Assembly (NCBI RefSeq): GCF_043555985.1
Contig: NZ_JBIGIC010000013.1
Coordinates: 149,998 to 213,997, forward strand
Length of the DNA: 64,000 nt
Direction of reading: 5' to 3'
Origin: Pelomonas candidula
GTDB lineage: Bacteria; Pseudomonadota; Gammaproteobacteria; Burkholderiales; Burkholderiaceae_C
The notes below the pieces were generated by a model. The model did not search any database, was not told the origin of the DNA, and saw nothing but the letters and a program-made list of their open reading frames with translations. The stretch's first letter is position 1; every line of letters starts with the position of its first letter. Positions 8,761-18,093 of the stretch are shown in pieces. The position numbers and the translations under genes were made by a program.

Positions 8761-9363
8761 TCACAGCCCGCCGATGAAGTAGCGCTTCAGGCCGGCCAGC
8801 ACCATCTCGACGGCGATCGCCGTCAGCACCAGGCCCATCAGCTTCTCGATGGCCGACACGACCGAGTCGCCCAGCAGCTTGCGGATGCGATCGGCCAGCA
8901 CCAGTGTCAGGCCCGAAATCAGCATCGCGGCACTGAGGGCGCCAATCCATTGCCAGATCTTGTCGGGCTGGCGCGAGGCCAGCAGCAGCACCGTCGCCAT
9001 CGCCGACGGGCCGGCCAGCAGCGGCACGGCCAGCGGGAAGATGAAGGGCTCCTTGCCCGGCTCCAGGCCATAGGCTGACTCGCCCGAACTGCCGAAGATC
9101 ATGCGGATCGCGATGATCATCAGGATCACACCACCAGCCACCTCGAGCGAGCGCTCGGACAGGTGCATGACCTCCAGAAAGCTGTCGCCAAGGAACATGA
9201 AGGCGAACAGCACGCAAAACGCGATGCCCACCTCGCGCATCGCCACTCGCGTGCGGCGCTCCTTGGGCACCGAACGCATGATGGGAATGAAGATGGGCAG
9301 GCTGCCGAGCGGGTCGAGCACCAGCAGCAGCAGGATCAGGGCGGAGAGGAAGCTGTGGTCCAT
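8761..9363 (-). CDS. MarC/YhgN-family membrane protein
   Basis: A 200-residue integral membrane protein with six hydrophobic helices and the N-terminal LLLVLDPLGSLPIF segment typical of the MarC family (UPF0056). The middle PLAVPLLAGPSAMATV segment is also diagnostic. Members are inner-membrane proteins, and their proposed role in antibiotic resistance was not upheld, so function is unknown. It ends 29 bases from the lysine-rich gene in convergent orientation. Confidence 0.9.
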   Translation of the reverse strand: MDHSFLSALILLLLVLDPLGSLPIFIPIMRSVPKERRTRVAMREVGIAFCVLFAFMFLGDSFLEVMHLSERSLEVAGGVILMIIAIRMIFGSSGESAYGLEPGKEPFIFPLAVPLLAGPSAMATVLLLASRQPDKIWQWIGALSAAMLISGLTLVLADRIRKLLGDSVVSAIEKLMGLVLTAIAVEMVLAGLKRYFIGGL

Positions 9364-9387
9364 CCGCCCGGATTGTCCGCGAGGGCC

Positions 9388-11736
9388 TCAGAACCGGTAG
9401 TACGCCCGTGCGAAATACGACGCGCCATTCAGGCCGAACTGCACGGCGTCGTAGTAGAAGCCGTTGTCGGTCTCGTTCGGGTCCTGCCGGGTAGGCTTGA
9501 CGTTGAAGACGTTGTTGCCGCCCACGCTGAGCTTCAGCGCTGGCGTGGCCTGCCAGTTCAGGCCCAGGTCCATCGACGCCTTGGGTTGGTAGTGCAGCAA
9601 CGCTCCCGTGTAACCGCCGGCGTGCGTCTGGCTGCCGAAGTAGATCACCTTGGCCTCGCCCGTCCAGGCGCCCTCGCTGTACTCGAAGCCCAGCGTGGCC
9701 TTCGCACGCGGGCCGCCCTGCTCGATGAACAGGCGCTCACGCGTCGACAGCAGCGTGTCCTGGTCGATCTTCAGACCGCCCGGCACGTTCACCTTGGTGA
9801 CGGCGGTGTGGCTGATGTTCAGCGCGAGGAAGGTATTCAGCGCACCGGCGCCCAACTTGGCCCGGGTCGATGCCGTCAGGTCCAGGCCGCGCGTACGGGT
9901 GTCGACGGAGTTCACGAAGAACTGCGCCTGCCCTACGCCCAGGCTCTGCAGGATGGGGCCCAGGTTGGGGTCGCTGGAGTCCACGCGGCCGGACAGCACG
10001 ATGCGGTCCTTGATGTTGATCTGATACAGGTCGGCCGTGACGGCCGTGTCGATGCTGGGCTTGACGGTGAAGCCCACGGACAGGTTCTTGGACTTCTCCT
10101 GCTTCAGCGCCGGCACGCCCGCCGCGGTGGTGAGCTTGCTGCCGCTGGGAGCGATGACGACGTCCACCGGCAACTGGTTGATGAAGTCCGTGATCGTGGA
10201 CGAGAAGTAGAGCTGCTGCAGGCTGGGCGCGCGGAAGCCCGTGCTGGCCGCGCCGCGCAGCAGCCAGTCCTTGCTGAGCTTGTAGCTGCCGGCGAGCTTG
10301 GCCGTCGTCGTCGAGCCGAAGTCGCTGTAGTGCTCGGCCCGCACGGCCGCGTCCATGGTCAGCGCGGGCGTCAGCGTGGCTTCCCAGTCGACGTACAGCG
10401 CCTGGCTGTTGCGGCTCTTGTTGGTGGCGTCGCCCGGCTGGAAGCCCGGGAAACCCTGGCTGCCGGCGTTGCCGCCGAAGCCCACGCCGTCGGCGTCGAT
10501 GTAGGAGCCCGGCTCGCCAGCCACGATGTCGTACTTCTCCCGGCGGTACTCGGCGCCGAAGGCGATGTTGCTGCCGCCGAGCAGGTCGGGGAAGAAGCGG
10601 CTGACGTCGAAGTTCGTCGTCGCCTGGCTGAAGCCGAAGCCGCCGGCATCGAAGCTGGTCGGGCTGATGCCCTTGCCGCCGGACAGCAGATCCTTGTTGG
10701 CGATGGAGGCGTTCAGCGTGTGGCTGATGTCGTAGCGCATCCGGTTGGAGCCGTAGGTCTGCGACAGGTCGGTGTCCCAGCCGGCGAAGGTCGACTTCCA
10801 GCCGAGGATGGCGTAGCGGTCCCGCACGTCGCCGTTGATGTAGGGAACGAAGCCGTCGGGGTACATCGCGGCCGAATTGCGGCTGGGAATGTCGTCCGTG
10901 CCGTTGCGGGCCCAGGCCGCGGAAGACGCATCGCGGTCCTGCGCGCCGGCCGTCACATAGAGCTTGTTGTCGCCGGCGATGGGGAACTCGCCGTTCAGGT
11001 AGATCGTCTTGTTCTTGACCTGCGTGTCGCCGATGGTGCGCAGGTCGCCCGGGTCAGCGCGATTGGAGCGGCCGCGGTCCTGCCACTCGCCGGTGATGCC
11101 CAGCGTGCCGTCGCCCAGCTTCACGCCGCAATAGGCCGAGGCGAGCCAGTTCTTGCCGTCGCCACGGGAGTACTGGCCATAGCCGGTCACGGCCTCGCAG
11201 CCGGCCTTCTTCTTCAGCTGGATGTTGATGACCCCGGCGATGGCGTCCGAGCCGTACTGCGCTGCGGCGCCGTCGCGCAGCACTTGCACGTTGTCGATGG
11301 CCAGCAGCGGCAGCGAGTTCATGTCCGTTCCGGTCGAGCCGCGGTTGCGCGCGCCGAACAGGTTGACGAGGGCCACCGTGTGGCGACGCTTGCCGTTGAC
11401 GAGCACCAGCGTCTGGTCCGAACCCAGGCCACGCAGCGCGGCGGAGTCGATCAGGTCGGCGCCGTCCGCGCCGGTCTGGCGCGTCGAGTTGAACGACGGG
11501 GACAGGTATTGCAGCGTCTGCGCCAAGTCGAATTGACCACCGCCCTCGGTCACCTTGCTCATCGAGTAGATGTCGACGGGCACCAGCGTGTCGATGCTGG
11601 AGGCGGCCGACACCGTCTTGCGCGAGCCGACGATGCTGACGCGCTCGAGGCTGGCGGCCTCCTGAGCGATGGCCGCGGTGGCGGCGCAGAGGCAGAAGGC
11701 GGCAAAAGCGGTCGGCAGCAGGCGGGTAGCGTGCAT
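9388..11736 (-). CDS. TonB-dependent outer-membrane receptor
   Basis: A 782-residue receptor. The signal peptide covers about residues 1-24 (ends AIAQ). A plug domain follows, with the segment LRGLGSDQTLVLVNGKRRH and the DGAAAQYGSDAIAGVIN box. The rest is a 22-strand barrel ending in a terminal Phe (YYRF). Such receptors import scarce ligands (siderophores, cobalamin, sugars, nickel) using the TonB system. No neighbouring uptake gene indicates the ligand. There is no upstream sigma/anti-sigma pair. Confidence 0.93.
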   Translation of the reverse strand: MHATRLLPTAFAAFCLCAATAAIAQEAASLERVSIVGSRKTVSAASSIDTLVPVDIYSMSKVTEGGGQFDLAQTLQYLSPSFNSTRQTGADGADLIDSAALRGLGSDQTLVLVNGKRRHTVALVNLFGARNRGSTGTDMNSLPLLAIDNVQVLRDGAAAQYGSDAIAGVINIQLKKKAGCEAVTGYGQYSRGDGKNWLASAYCGVKLGDGTLGITGEWQDRGRSNRADPGDLRTIGDTQVKNKTIYLNGEFPIAGDNKLYVTAGAQDRDASSAAWARNGTDDIPSRNSAAMYPDGFVPYINGDVRDRYAILGWKSTFAGWDTDLSQTYGSNRMRYDISHTLNASIANKDLLSGGKGISPTSFDAGGFGFSQATTNFDVSRFFPDLLGGSNIAFGAEYRREKYDIVAGEPGSYIDADGVGFGGNAGSQGFPGFQPGDATNKSRNSQALYVDWEATLTPALTMDAAVRAEHYSDFGSTTTAKLAGSYKLSKDWLLRGAASTGFRAPSLQQLYFSSTITDFINQLPVDVVIAPSGSKLTTAAGVPALKQEKSKNLSVGFTVKPSIDTAVTADLYQINIKDRIVLSGRVDSSDPNLGPILQSLGVGQAQFFVNSVDTRTRGLDLTASTRAKLGAGALNTFLALNISHTAVTKVNVPGGLKIDQDTLLSTRERLFIEQGGPRAKATLGFEYSEGAWTGEAKVIYFGSQTHAGGYTGALLHYQPKASMDLGLNWQATPALKLSVGGNNVFNVKPTRQDPNETDNGFYYDAVQFGLNGASYFARAYYRF

Positions 11737-11879
11737 GAGGACTCCGTGAAGTTGTGTGATGGCGCCGGAGTTTGCGCGCGACCGGCCCGCCGCGGCAGGC
11801 CCGTGTGGCGGCCCGCCGACAGGTTTGAAACCAATGAAACGTTCGAAGCCGGCGTGGTACGTGCGCGCGGCCCCGGCGT

Positions 11880-12755
11880 TCAGCCGCGCGGGTGGTGTGC
11901 GGCGTGCAACGCCTTGAGGCGCTCGCGCGCCACATGGGTGTAGATCTGCGTCGTCGACAGGTCGGCATGCCCCAACAACAGCTGCACGGCGCGCAGGTCC
12001 GCACCATGATTGAGCAGATGCGTGGCGAACGCATGCCGCAGCGTGTGCGGTGACAGCGGCGCGGTGATGCCCGCAGTAAGCGCATGTCGCTTGATCAGGG
12101 TCCAGAACATCTGGCGCGTCATGCCGGCGCCGCGCGCGGTGACGAACAGGTCATCGCTGCTCTGGCCGGCCAGGATCTCGGCGCGGGCCTCGCGCAGGTA
12201 GCGCGCCATCCAGTCGCGCGCATGCTCGCCGAAGGGCACGAGGCGACTCTTGCTGCCCTTGCCCGTCACGTGCAGCACCGCGTCCTTGAACGCGACGTGC
12301 GCGCTCTTCAGCGTGACCAGCTCGCTCACGCGCAGGCCGCTGGCATACATCAGCTCCAGCATCGCGCGGTCACGCAGGCCCAGGGCCGTGTTCACGTCGG
12401 GCGCGGCCAGCAGCGCGCCGACCTGGGCCTCACTCAGCAGCTTGGGCACACGCAGCGGCTGCCTGGCGGCCGTGAGCTTGAGCGTCGGGTCGGCCGCAAT
12501 GCGCCCCTCGCGCAGCGCCCAGCGGAAGTAGCGCTTGAAAACCGACAGCCGCCGGTTCGCGCTGGTCGACTTGCCTGCCGGCTTGGCGACGGCGTATTCG
12601 AACAGCTGACTTTCCGTGCAGGCGTCCAGCGACGCCGGAGCCAACCACTTCGCCAGCGCGGCCAGATCGCGCCGGTAGGCCGCCTGCGTGTTGGCGCTCA
12701 GGCCGTCTTCGAGCCAGAGCGCCTCGATGAAGGACTCGATGCCAGGATCAGTCAA
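11880..12755 (-). CDS. xerD: Tyrosine recombinase XerD
   Basis: A 291-residue site-specific recombinase that with XerC resolves chromosome dimers at dif. The N-terminal SAM-like domain contains the GLSANTQAAYRRDL pattern. The catalytic domain has Arg in SGLRVSELVTL, Lys in GKGSKSRLVP, His-x-x-Arg in SPHTLRHAFATHLL, His in LLGHADLSTTQIYTH, and that last Tyr as nucleophile. No ATG fits; a TTG at 12755 gives the family N-terminus (LTDPGIESFI) and overlaps the preceding Bug gene stop by 8 bases. A longer frame upstream adds a low-complexity Arg/Ser run that is probably not translated. Confidence 0.92.
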   Translation of the reverse strand: MTDPGIESFIEALWLEDGLSANTQAAYRRDLAALAKWLAPASLDACTESQLFEYAVAKPAGKSTSANRRLSVFKRYFRWALREGRIAADPTLKLTAARQPLRVPKLLSEAQVGALLAAPDVNTALGLRDRAMLELMYASGLRVSELVTLKSAHVAFKDAVLHVTGKGSKSRLVPFGEHARDWMARYLREARAEILAGQSSDDLFVTARGAGMTRQMFWTLIKRHALTAGITAPLSPHTLRHAFATHLLNHGADLRAVQLLLGHADLSTTQIYTHVARERLKALHAAHHPRG

Positions 12756-13722
12756 GCTTGAGCTTCTGGGCCGCAACGACCTTCTTGTAGACGTCGAACT
12801 CCGCTGCGATCTGCGCCGCGAACTGTTCCGGCGTGTTGGCAATGATCAGCGAGCCGGTGTCCTCGATGCGCTTCTTCACCTCGGGGATCTCGACGGCCTT
12901 CTTGATCGCCGCGTGCACCTTGTCGACGACCTCCCGGGACAGTCCCTTGGGGCCATGGATGCCGTAGTAGGCCATGCGGTTGACCGGCTCCAGGCCAACC
13001 TCCTTGAAGGTCGGCACGTTGGGCAGCGCCGCCAGGCGAGCCGGTGCGGCCACGACGATGGGGATGAGCCGGCCGTCCTTGATGAAGGGCAAGGCCGACG
13101 GCAGGTTGTCGAAGATCATCGGCACCTGGCCGGCCACCACGTCGTTCAACGCCGGGCCGGCACCGCGGTAGGGGATGTGCAGCACGAAGACGCCGGCCAG
13201 CGACTTGTACAGCTCCATCTGCAGGTGGCCGATGCCACCGGTGCCCGAGGTCGCGAAGCTGTGCTTGGCCGGGTTCTTCTTGAGCTCGGCGACGAAGCTC
13301 TTGTAGTCGCGCGCCGGGAAGCTCGGGTGCACGGCGATGACGTTGGGCGTCGCCGCGACGTTGATGATGGGCGTGAAATCGGTCAGCGGGTTGTAGGCGA
13401 TCCTGGCGTTGATCGCCGGATTGGCCGCCGTCGTCGAGACCGTTGCCATGCCCAGCGTGTAGCCGTCGGGCGCCGAGCGCACGATCTCCATCGCGCCCAC
13501 CGTGCCGCCGCCGCCGGCTTTGTTGTCCACCACCATGGTCTGGCCCAGCAGCGTGTTCATGCGCTCCGAGACGATGCGGGCAATGATGTCCGTCGTGCCG
13601 CCCGGCGCGAACGGCACAACCAGGCGCACCGCCTTGGTCGGGTAGCCATCGGCCCAGGTGAGCGCACTCAAAGGGCTCAGCGATGTCAATGCAGCAGCTT
13701 GGAGGACGCGACGGCGTTGCAT
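12748..13722 (-). CDS. Bug/TctC-family periplasmic solute-binding protein
   Basis: A 324-residue protein with a signal peptide (about 1-25, ending LTWA) followed by YPTKAVRLVVPFAPGGTTD, the hallmark of Bug receptors. These extracytoplasmic proteins bind carboxylates or small aromatics, sometimes for a TctAB transporter; none is nearby, which is common for orphan Bug genes in this order. Its stop overlaps the xerD start, an odd pairing of functions. Confidence 0.93.
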   Translation of the reverse strand: MQRRRVLQAAALTSLSPLSALTWADGYPTKAVRLVVPFAPGGTTDIIARIVSERMNTLLGQTMVVDNKAGGGGTVGAMEIVRSAPDGYTLGMATVSTTAANPAINARIAYNPLTDFTPIINVAATPNVIAVHPSFPARDYKSFVAELKKNPAKHSFATSGTGGIGHLQMELYKSLAGVFVLHIPYRGAGPALNDVVAGQVPMIFDNLPSALPFIKDGRLIPIVVAAPARLAALPNVPTFKEVGLEPVNRMAYYGIHGPKGLSREVVDKVHAAIKKAVEIPEVKKRIEDTGSLIIANTPEQFAAQIAAEFDVYKKVVAAQKLKLD

Positions 13723-13753
13723 GAGATCAGTCTCCTGATGATGGAGGCCGATG

Positions 13754-14359
13754 CTAGCCCGCCTGCCCCAGCAGCCCGGTGCGCAATTTCCCGTCGCTGT
13801 TGTGGTCGCCGATGAAGACTTTCAGGAAGGCCGTGTAGAAGTCCTGTCCTTCGATCGGCTTGCCCCAGACCTTGCCGTTGACGGTCAGCACGGTGCCCCC
13901 CTGGGCGGGGACGTAGTCGATGACCAGCACGTCGCCCTTCTTCACGCGGCCAATTTCGCCAATGGTCGTGTTGAACTGCTTCACGCGCTCGGCCACGGCG
14001 GCCAGCTCGGCCTCGCTGGAGTTGCGGCGCACGCCCTTGTCGATGGCCTTGACGAACTCTTGCGTCGACACGTCCTTCACGAGCGGGATGGTGATGCGCA
14101 GCTCCACGCGCTTGGGGCCGGCCTGCGCGTAGATCGCCTCGGGCGTACCGGCCTTCTGCGGCAGGTAGAGCGCGGCAAGATAAGCCGAGTAGCGCATGAC
14201 GAACACCTTGGCACCGACGCCGTTGAGCTGCAGCGTGGCGCCACCCAGCTGCACGGTGTCGGCGAAGTCCTGGCCGTCGTAGCGCACGGCCTGGGCTGGC
14301 AAGGCGGCAGCCGCTGCAAGAGCGATGACGGCGGTGCGGCGACGGATGGACAAGGTCAT
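13754..14359 (-). CDS. Chalcone-isomerase-like exported protein
   Basis: A 201-residue protein with a signal peptide (about 1-23, ends PAQA) and a chalcone-isomerase-like fold. It shows LNGVGAKVFVMRYSAYLAALYLP near the start and a VNGKVWGKPIEGQDFYTAFLKVFIG-type C-terminus (quoted here as family pattern in two halves around residue 170). Bacterial members are periplasmic and have no demonstrated isomerase activity. Its ATG overlaps the queG stop by four bases, so it is co-transcribed with queG. Confidence 0.82.
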   Translation of the reverse strand: MTLSIRRRTAVIALAAAAALPAQAVRYDGQDFADTVQLGGATLQLNGVGAKVFVMRYSAYLAALYLPQKAGTPEAIYAQAGPKRVELRITIPLVKDVSTQEFVKAIDKGVRRNSSEAELAAVAERVKQFNTTIGEIGRVKKGDVLVIDYVPAQGGTVLTVNGKVWGKPIEGQDFYTAFLKVFIGDHNSDGKLRTGLLGQAG

Positions 14360-15492
14360 TCAAGCACTCCAACGGGGGACGGGCCGGACGATAACGCGGC
14401 AGCGTCGGGCGCCGCGGACAAGGCCCAGGCGATGTGCTCGGCCACCAGCTCATCCGCGCCCTGCCCCGCCCTTTGCAAAGCGGCCCGCAGCGCGGCGTCG
14501 TCACGCTGACGCAGTGCGTTGCCAGCGGCGACGGCCAGGTTGCGCCGCCAACGCGCGAAGCCGATGCGGCGGATGGCCGAACCTTCAGTGCGGCGCAAAA
14601 ACTCGGGTTCGTCCCAGGCCAGCAATTGGGCAATCGGCGCGCCCGCCATGCCCGGGCGAACGTCGAAGTCGGCCAGCACGGCGGGTCTGGCGAATTTGTT
14701 CCACGGGCAGGCGAGCTGGCAGTCGTCGCAGCCGTAGACGCGGTTGCCCAGCAGCGGCCGCAGCTCCACGGGAATGGGGCCGTCATGCTCGATGGTCAGG
14801 TAAGAGATGCAACGCCGCGCGTCGACGCGGTAGGGCGCGGTGATGGCGGCCGTGGGGCAGACGTCGAGGCAGGCGCGGCATTCGCCGCAGTGCGACGTGA
14901 CGGCGTCGGTCAGCGGCAGCGCGAGGTCGACGAACAACTCGCCGAGGAAGAACATGGAGCCGGCGTCGCGATGCAGCGTCAATGTGTGCTTGCCGCGCCA
15001 GCCCAGGCCCGAGCGCGCGGCCAGTTCCACCTCCAGCACGGGCGCCGAGTCCGTGAACACGCGGTAGCCCAGCGGACCGACCTCGGCCTCCAGCTTCTCG
15101 GCCAGCTTCTGCAGCCGGTTGCGCAGCACCTTGTGATAGTCCCGGCCGCGGGCGTAGATGGAGATCTGCGCCTGCTCCGGCGTGGCAAGGCCCGCCCATT
15201 CGACGGCCTGCCAGCCGGGTTCGGTCTGCTGCGGCAGGTAGTCCATGCGTGCCGTGACGACGCGCAGCGTGCCCGGCACCAGCTCGGCCGGCCGCGCGCG
15301 CCTCATGCCGTGCGAGGCCATGTAGTGCATGCGGCCGTGGTGGCCGGCGTCCAGCCAGGCCTGCAGGCCCGGTTCGGCACTGCTGAGGTCCACATCGGCG
15401 ACCGCGATCTGTGAGAATCCCAGCTCACGAGCCCAGCCGCGCAGACGGTTCAGCAGCGCGGCGGCATCGACAGTGGACAGGACCTCTTGCAT
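14356..15492 (-). CDS. queG: Epoxyqueuosine reductase
   Basis: A 378-residue cobalamin- and iron-sulphur-dependent enzyme that reduces epoxyqueuosine to queuosine in tRNA. It has the two [4Fe-4S] cysteine sets: CGECRACLDVCPTAAI and CDDCQLACPWN. A C-terminal HEAT-like region follows. Length is normal. Its start at 15492 overlaps the divergent tsaE start region, so promoters for both genes must lie inside the opposite coding sequence. Confidence 0.96.
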   Translation of the reverse strand: MQEVLSTVDAAALLNRLRGWARELGFSQIAVADVDLSSAEPGLQAWLDAGHHGRMHYMASHGMRRARPAELVPGTLRVVTARMDYLPQQTEPGWQAVEWAGLATPEQAQISIYARGRDYHKVLRNRLQKLAEKLEAEVGPLGYRVFTDSAPVLEVELAARSGLGWRGKHTLTLHRDAGSMFFLGELFVDLALPLTDAVTSHCGECRACLDVCPTAAITAPYRVDARRCISYLTIEHDGPIPVELRPLLGNRVYGCDDCQLACPWNKFARPAVLADFDVRPGMAGAPIAQLLAWDEPEFLRRTEGSAIRRIGFARWRRNLAVAAGNALRQRDDAALRAALQRAGQGADELVAEHIAWALSAAPDAAALSSGPSPVGVLE

Positions 15493-15969
15493 TTGCCTGC
15501 GATTCTAGAAACCCAGCTCCTGTGGGCTGACGAGCCTGCAGCCCAAGCCACCGCTGAAAAACTCGCGGCGGCGCTGCTCCCCTCCCCCAACGCTCTGATT
15601 GAACTGCACGGGCCGCTCGGCGCCGGCAAGACGACGTTCACGCGACTGCTGCTGCGCGCGCTGGGTGTGGAGGGGCGCATCAAGAGCCCCAGCTATGCGG
15701 TCATGGAAAGCTACGAGCTGCCTGGATCGGCCGGTGGCGGCGTGGCGAGCCACTTCGACTTCTACCGCTTCGGCGATCCGCGCGAATGGGAGGACGCCGG
15801 CTTTCGCGAAGTCTTCGCCGCGCCCGGCCTCAAGCTCTGCGAGTGGCCCGAGAAGGCCGCCGGCCAGTTGCCGCCGGCCGACCTGCAACTCTTCATCGAG
15901 CTGATGCCCGACGACAGCCGCCGCGTGCGCGCCGTCGGTGCTGCGCATCTGATCCAGGGGTTGAAATGA
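15487..15969 (+). CDS. tsaE: tRNA threonylcarbamoyladenosine ATPase TsaE
   Basis: A 160-residue P-loop protein of the t6A tRNA modification complex (TsaBDE). Walker A is GPLGAGKTTFTR, followed by the family segment KSPSYAVMESYEL and then FDFYRF. The start is a TTG at 15487 (alternatives are a TTG two codons later or a start further in), so the exact N-terminus is uncertain. Its stop overlaps the ATG of the amidase gene (ATGA), the classical tsaE-amiB/C arrangement. Confidence 0.93.
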   Translation: MHLPAILETQLLWADEPAAQATAEKLAAALLPSPNALIELHGPLGAGKTTFTRLLLRALGVEGRIKSPSYAVMESYELPGSAGGGVASHFDFYRFGDPREWEDAGFREVFAAPGLKLCEWPEKAAGQLPPADLQLFIELMPDDSRRVRAVGAAHLIQGLK

Positions 15970-17330
15970 AGCGCCGCACCTCGCTCGGCTTCCTCGCCCT
16001 GGTGCTGAAGGCGCCGACGACGCTGGCCGCGACCAGCCAGGCCAACATCGTCGCCGTGCGCGTCTGGCCCGCGGCCGACTACACACGCGTGACCATCGAG
16101 TCCGACCAGGCGCTGGCGGCCAGGCACTTCCTCGTCGAGTCACCGCACCGCCTCGTCATCGACGTCGACGGCCTGACGCTGAGCCCGGGGCTGCGCGAGC
16201 TGATCGGCAAGGTCAAGGCCGACGACCCCTACATCTCCGGCGTGCGCGTGGGCCAGAACACGCCCACCGTCGTGCGCATCGTGCTGGACCTGAAGCAGGC
16301 CGTTGCACCGCAGATCTTCACGCTGGCGCCGGTGGCGGCCTACAAGTACCGCCTCGTCTTCGACCTGCACCCCAAGGTCGAGGCCGACCCGCTGGTGGCC
16401 CTGGTGCAGGACCAGGACAAGCCGCCGGCCGCCGCCCACCGCGCCGAGGCCGCCGCCAGTGCCGTCAACGATGCGTTGGAGGAACTGATCCAGAAGATCG
16501 AGCGCCCTGCACCGCCGCCGCCCAAGGCCTCGGCACCACCGGTCGCCGCCGCGGCGTCCAGGGCGGCCCCCGCGCCAGCCCCGGCGGCCAAGCCACCGGC
16601 TGCAGTCGACAGCCTCATCGTCATCGCGCTGGACCCGGGTCATGGCGGCGAAGACCCCGGCGCCGTCGGCCCGTCGGGCCTGAAGGAAAAAGACGTCGTG
16701 CTGGCCGTGGGCCTGAAGCTGCGCGAGCGCCTGCAGTCCAACCCCAATATCCGCGTGCTGATGACGCGCGACGCCGACTTCTTCGTGCCGCTGCAGGATC
16801 GCGTGCTCAAGGCGCGACGCGTGCAGGCCGACCTGTTCGTCTCCATCCACGCCGACGCCTTCTTCACGCCGCAGGCGCGCGGCGCCTCGGTCTTCGTCCT
16901 CTCGGACGGCGCCGCGACCAGCGCCGCCGCGCGCTGGATGGCCAACCGCGAGAACGCGGCCGACATGGTGGGCGGCGTCAATGTCGGCGCGGCCACCAAG
17001 GACGCCAACGTGCTGCGCGCGCTGCTGGACATGAGCACGACGGCGCAGATCAAGGACAGCCTCAAGCTCGGCGGCGAGGTGCTGGGCCAGATCGGCAAGA
17101 TCGGCAGGCTGCACAAGGCCAAGGTCGAGCAGGCCGGCTTCGCCGTGCTGAAGGCGCCGGACATCCCGAGCATCCTGGTCGAGACGGCCTTCATCTCCAA
17201 CCCGGACGAAGAGAAGAAGCTCAAGGACCCGGACTACCAGGATCAACTGGTGGACGCGCTGGCATCTGGCATCGCCCGGTACTTTGCGAAGAACCCGCCG
17301 ATGGTGAGGAAGCGCAGCACGACGCTGTGA
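15966..17330 (+). CDS. amiC: N-acetylmuramoyl-L-alanine amidase (AmiC type)
   Basis: A 454-residue periplasmic cell-wall hydrolase that cuts the amide between MurNAc and the stem peptide during septum splitting. It has a signal segment (1-22) and an AMIN septum-targeting domain (about 27-130). A Pro/Ala-rich linker (about 180-215) leads to the Amidase_3 domain (about 218-440). Zinc ligands are visible in LDPGHGGEDPG, in SIHADAF and in the catalytic ETAFISN. The start is set by the ATGA overlap with tsaE. Confidence 0.94.
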   Translation: MKRRTSLGFLALVLKAPTTLAATSQANIVAVRVWPAADYTRVTIESDQALAARHFLVESPHRLVIDVDGLTLSPGLRELIGKVKADDPYISGVRVGQNTPTVVRIVLDLKQAVAPQIFTLAPVAAYKYRLVFDLHPKVEADPLVALVQDQDKPPAAAHRAEAAASAVNDALEELIQKIERPAPPPPKASAPPVAAAASRAAPAPAPAAKPPAAVDSLIVIALDPGHGGEDPGAVGPSGLKEKDVVLAVGLKLRERLQSNPNIRVLMTRDADFFVPLQDRVLKARRVQADLFVSIHADAFFTPQARGASVFVLSDGAATSAAARWMANRENAADMVGGVNVGAATKDANVLRALLDMSTTAQIKDSLKLGGEVLGQIGKIGRLHKAKVEQAGFAVLKAPDIPSILVETAFISNPDEEKKLKDPDYQDQLVDALASGIARYFAKNPPMVRKRSTTL

Positions 17331-17333
17331 GCG

Positions 17334-18014
17334 TCAGACGGCCGTGCGCCAACGCAGACCGAACGGCAGCTCCCGCGGCCCGAACAGCAGGTGCAGCACG
17401 CGCCTGCGTCCCTGGGCAGATGCCTTGCTCGACGCATGCAGCACCAATGGGCGCATCAGCAGCGCGTCGCCGGCCAACGCATCCACGGCCATGTCGCCCA
17501 CACGTTCACGCCACTGCCGCGCGCCGGCGTCGTCGAGCACGCCATCGCGATGCGAGCCCGGCACGAAGCGCAGGCCGCCGTCGGCCTCGGTCGCATCGTC
17601 CAGATGCAGTCGCAGCGCAACCAGTTGCGCCAGCAGGCCGGCCGGCGCGAGAACGAAATGCCGGCCGGCCTTGACCGACCACCCGCTCAGCGCCGGGTGG
17701 TCCACACGCTCGGCGACCGGGATGGCCAGGTCTTGATGCGGCGCAACGAGCCAGTTGCGGTCGGGCGATTTCTCGAACAGCGTGCACTGCACGGCGACGC
17801 CATCGGGCGGCAGGTAAGGCTGCAAAGCTGGCAAATCCTTCAGCCAGCCCGCCAGCGCCTGGCACCACGGCTGCTCCAGCAGTTCGCGCTGGCCAGCAGC
17901 ACCAGGTGGCAGGGCGGCTAGCCCTTCGATCAGCGCCTGCCGCCGGCCAGATACCAGAAGGCCCGGCAGCAGCTGGAATCCCTGGCGCAAAAAGTCATCG
18001 CTCGTCACCGGCAT
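17334..18014 (-). CDS. Phytanoyl-CoA-dioxygenase-type Fe(II)/2-oxoglutarate oxygenase
   Basis: A 226-residue protein with the PhyH fold. The first metal pair appears in the segment VAPHQDLAIP (H-x-D). Later GGLRFVPGSHRDG follows, and the final His and Arg lie in LVLHASSKASAQGRRR. It probably hydroxylates a small molecule with 2-oxoglutarate, substrate unknown. ATG at 18014 is preferred because translation from the longer frame adds unlikely sequence. It converges on the amidase gene with three bases between the stops. Confidence 0.8.
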   Translation of the reverse strand: MPVTSDDFLRQGFQLLPGLLVSGRRQALIEGLAALPPGAAGQRELLEQPWCQALAGWLKDLPALQPYLPPDGVAVQCTLFEKSPDRNWLVAPHQDLAIPVAERVDHPALSGWSVKAGRHFVLAPAGLLAQLVALRLHLDDATEADGGLRFVPGSHRDGVLDDAGARQWRERVGDMAVDALAGDALLMRPLVLHASSKASAQGRRRVLHLLFGPRELPFGLRWRTAV

Positions 18015-18093
18015 GGCGGGGCTTTTACCACCGACCCGGCGGGCAGAATCCGCGCCGACCAAATCCAAGAGCGAAGACTCTGACGGAGACGAC

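Noticed and set aside
9163..11943. A 926-codon plus-strand open frame
   Set aside because: Antisense to the TonB receptor gene; composition is Arg/Ala/Gly/Val noise with no motif.
12756..12842. Longer XerD start
   Set aside because: The extra 29 residues are an Arg/Ser run antisense-like in character and would overlap the Bug gene by 95 bases.
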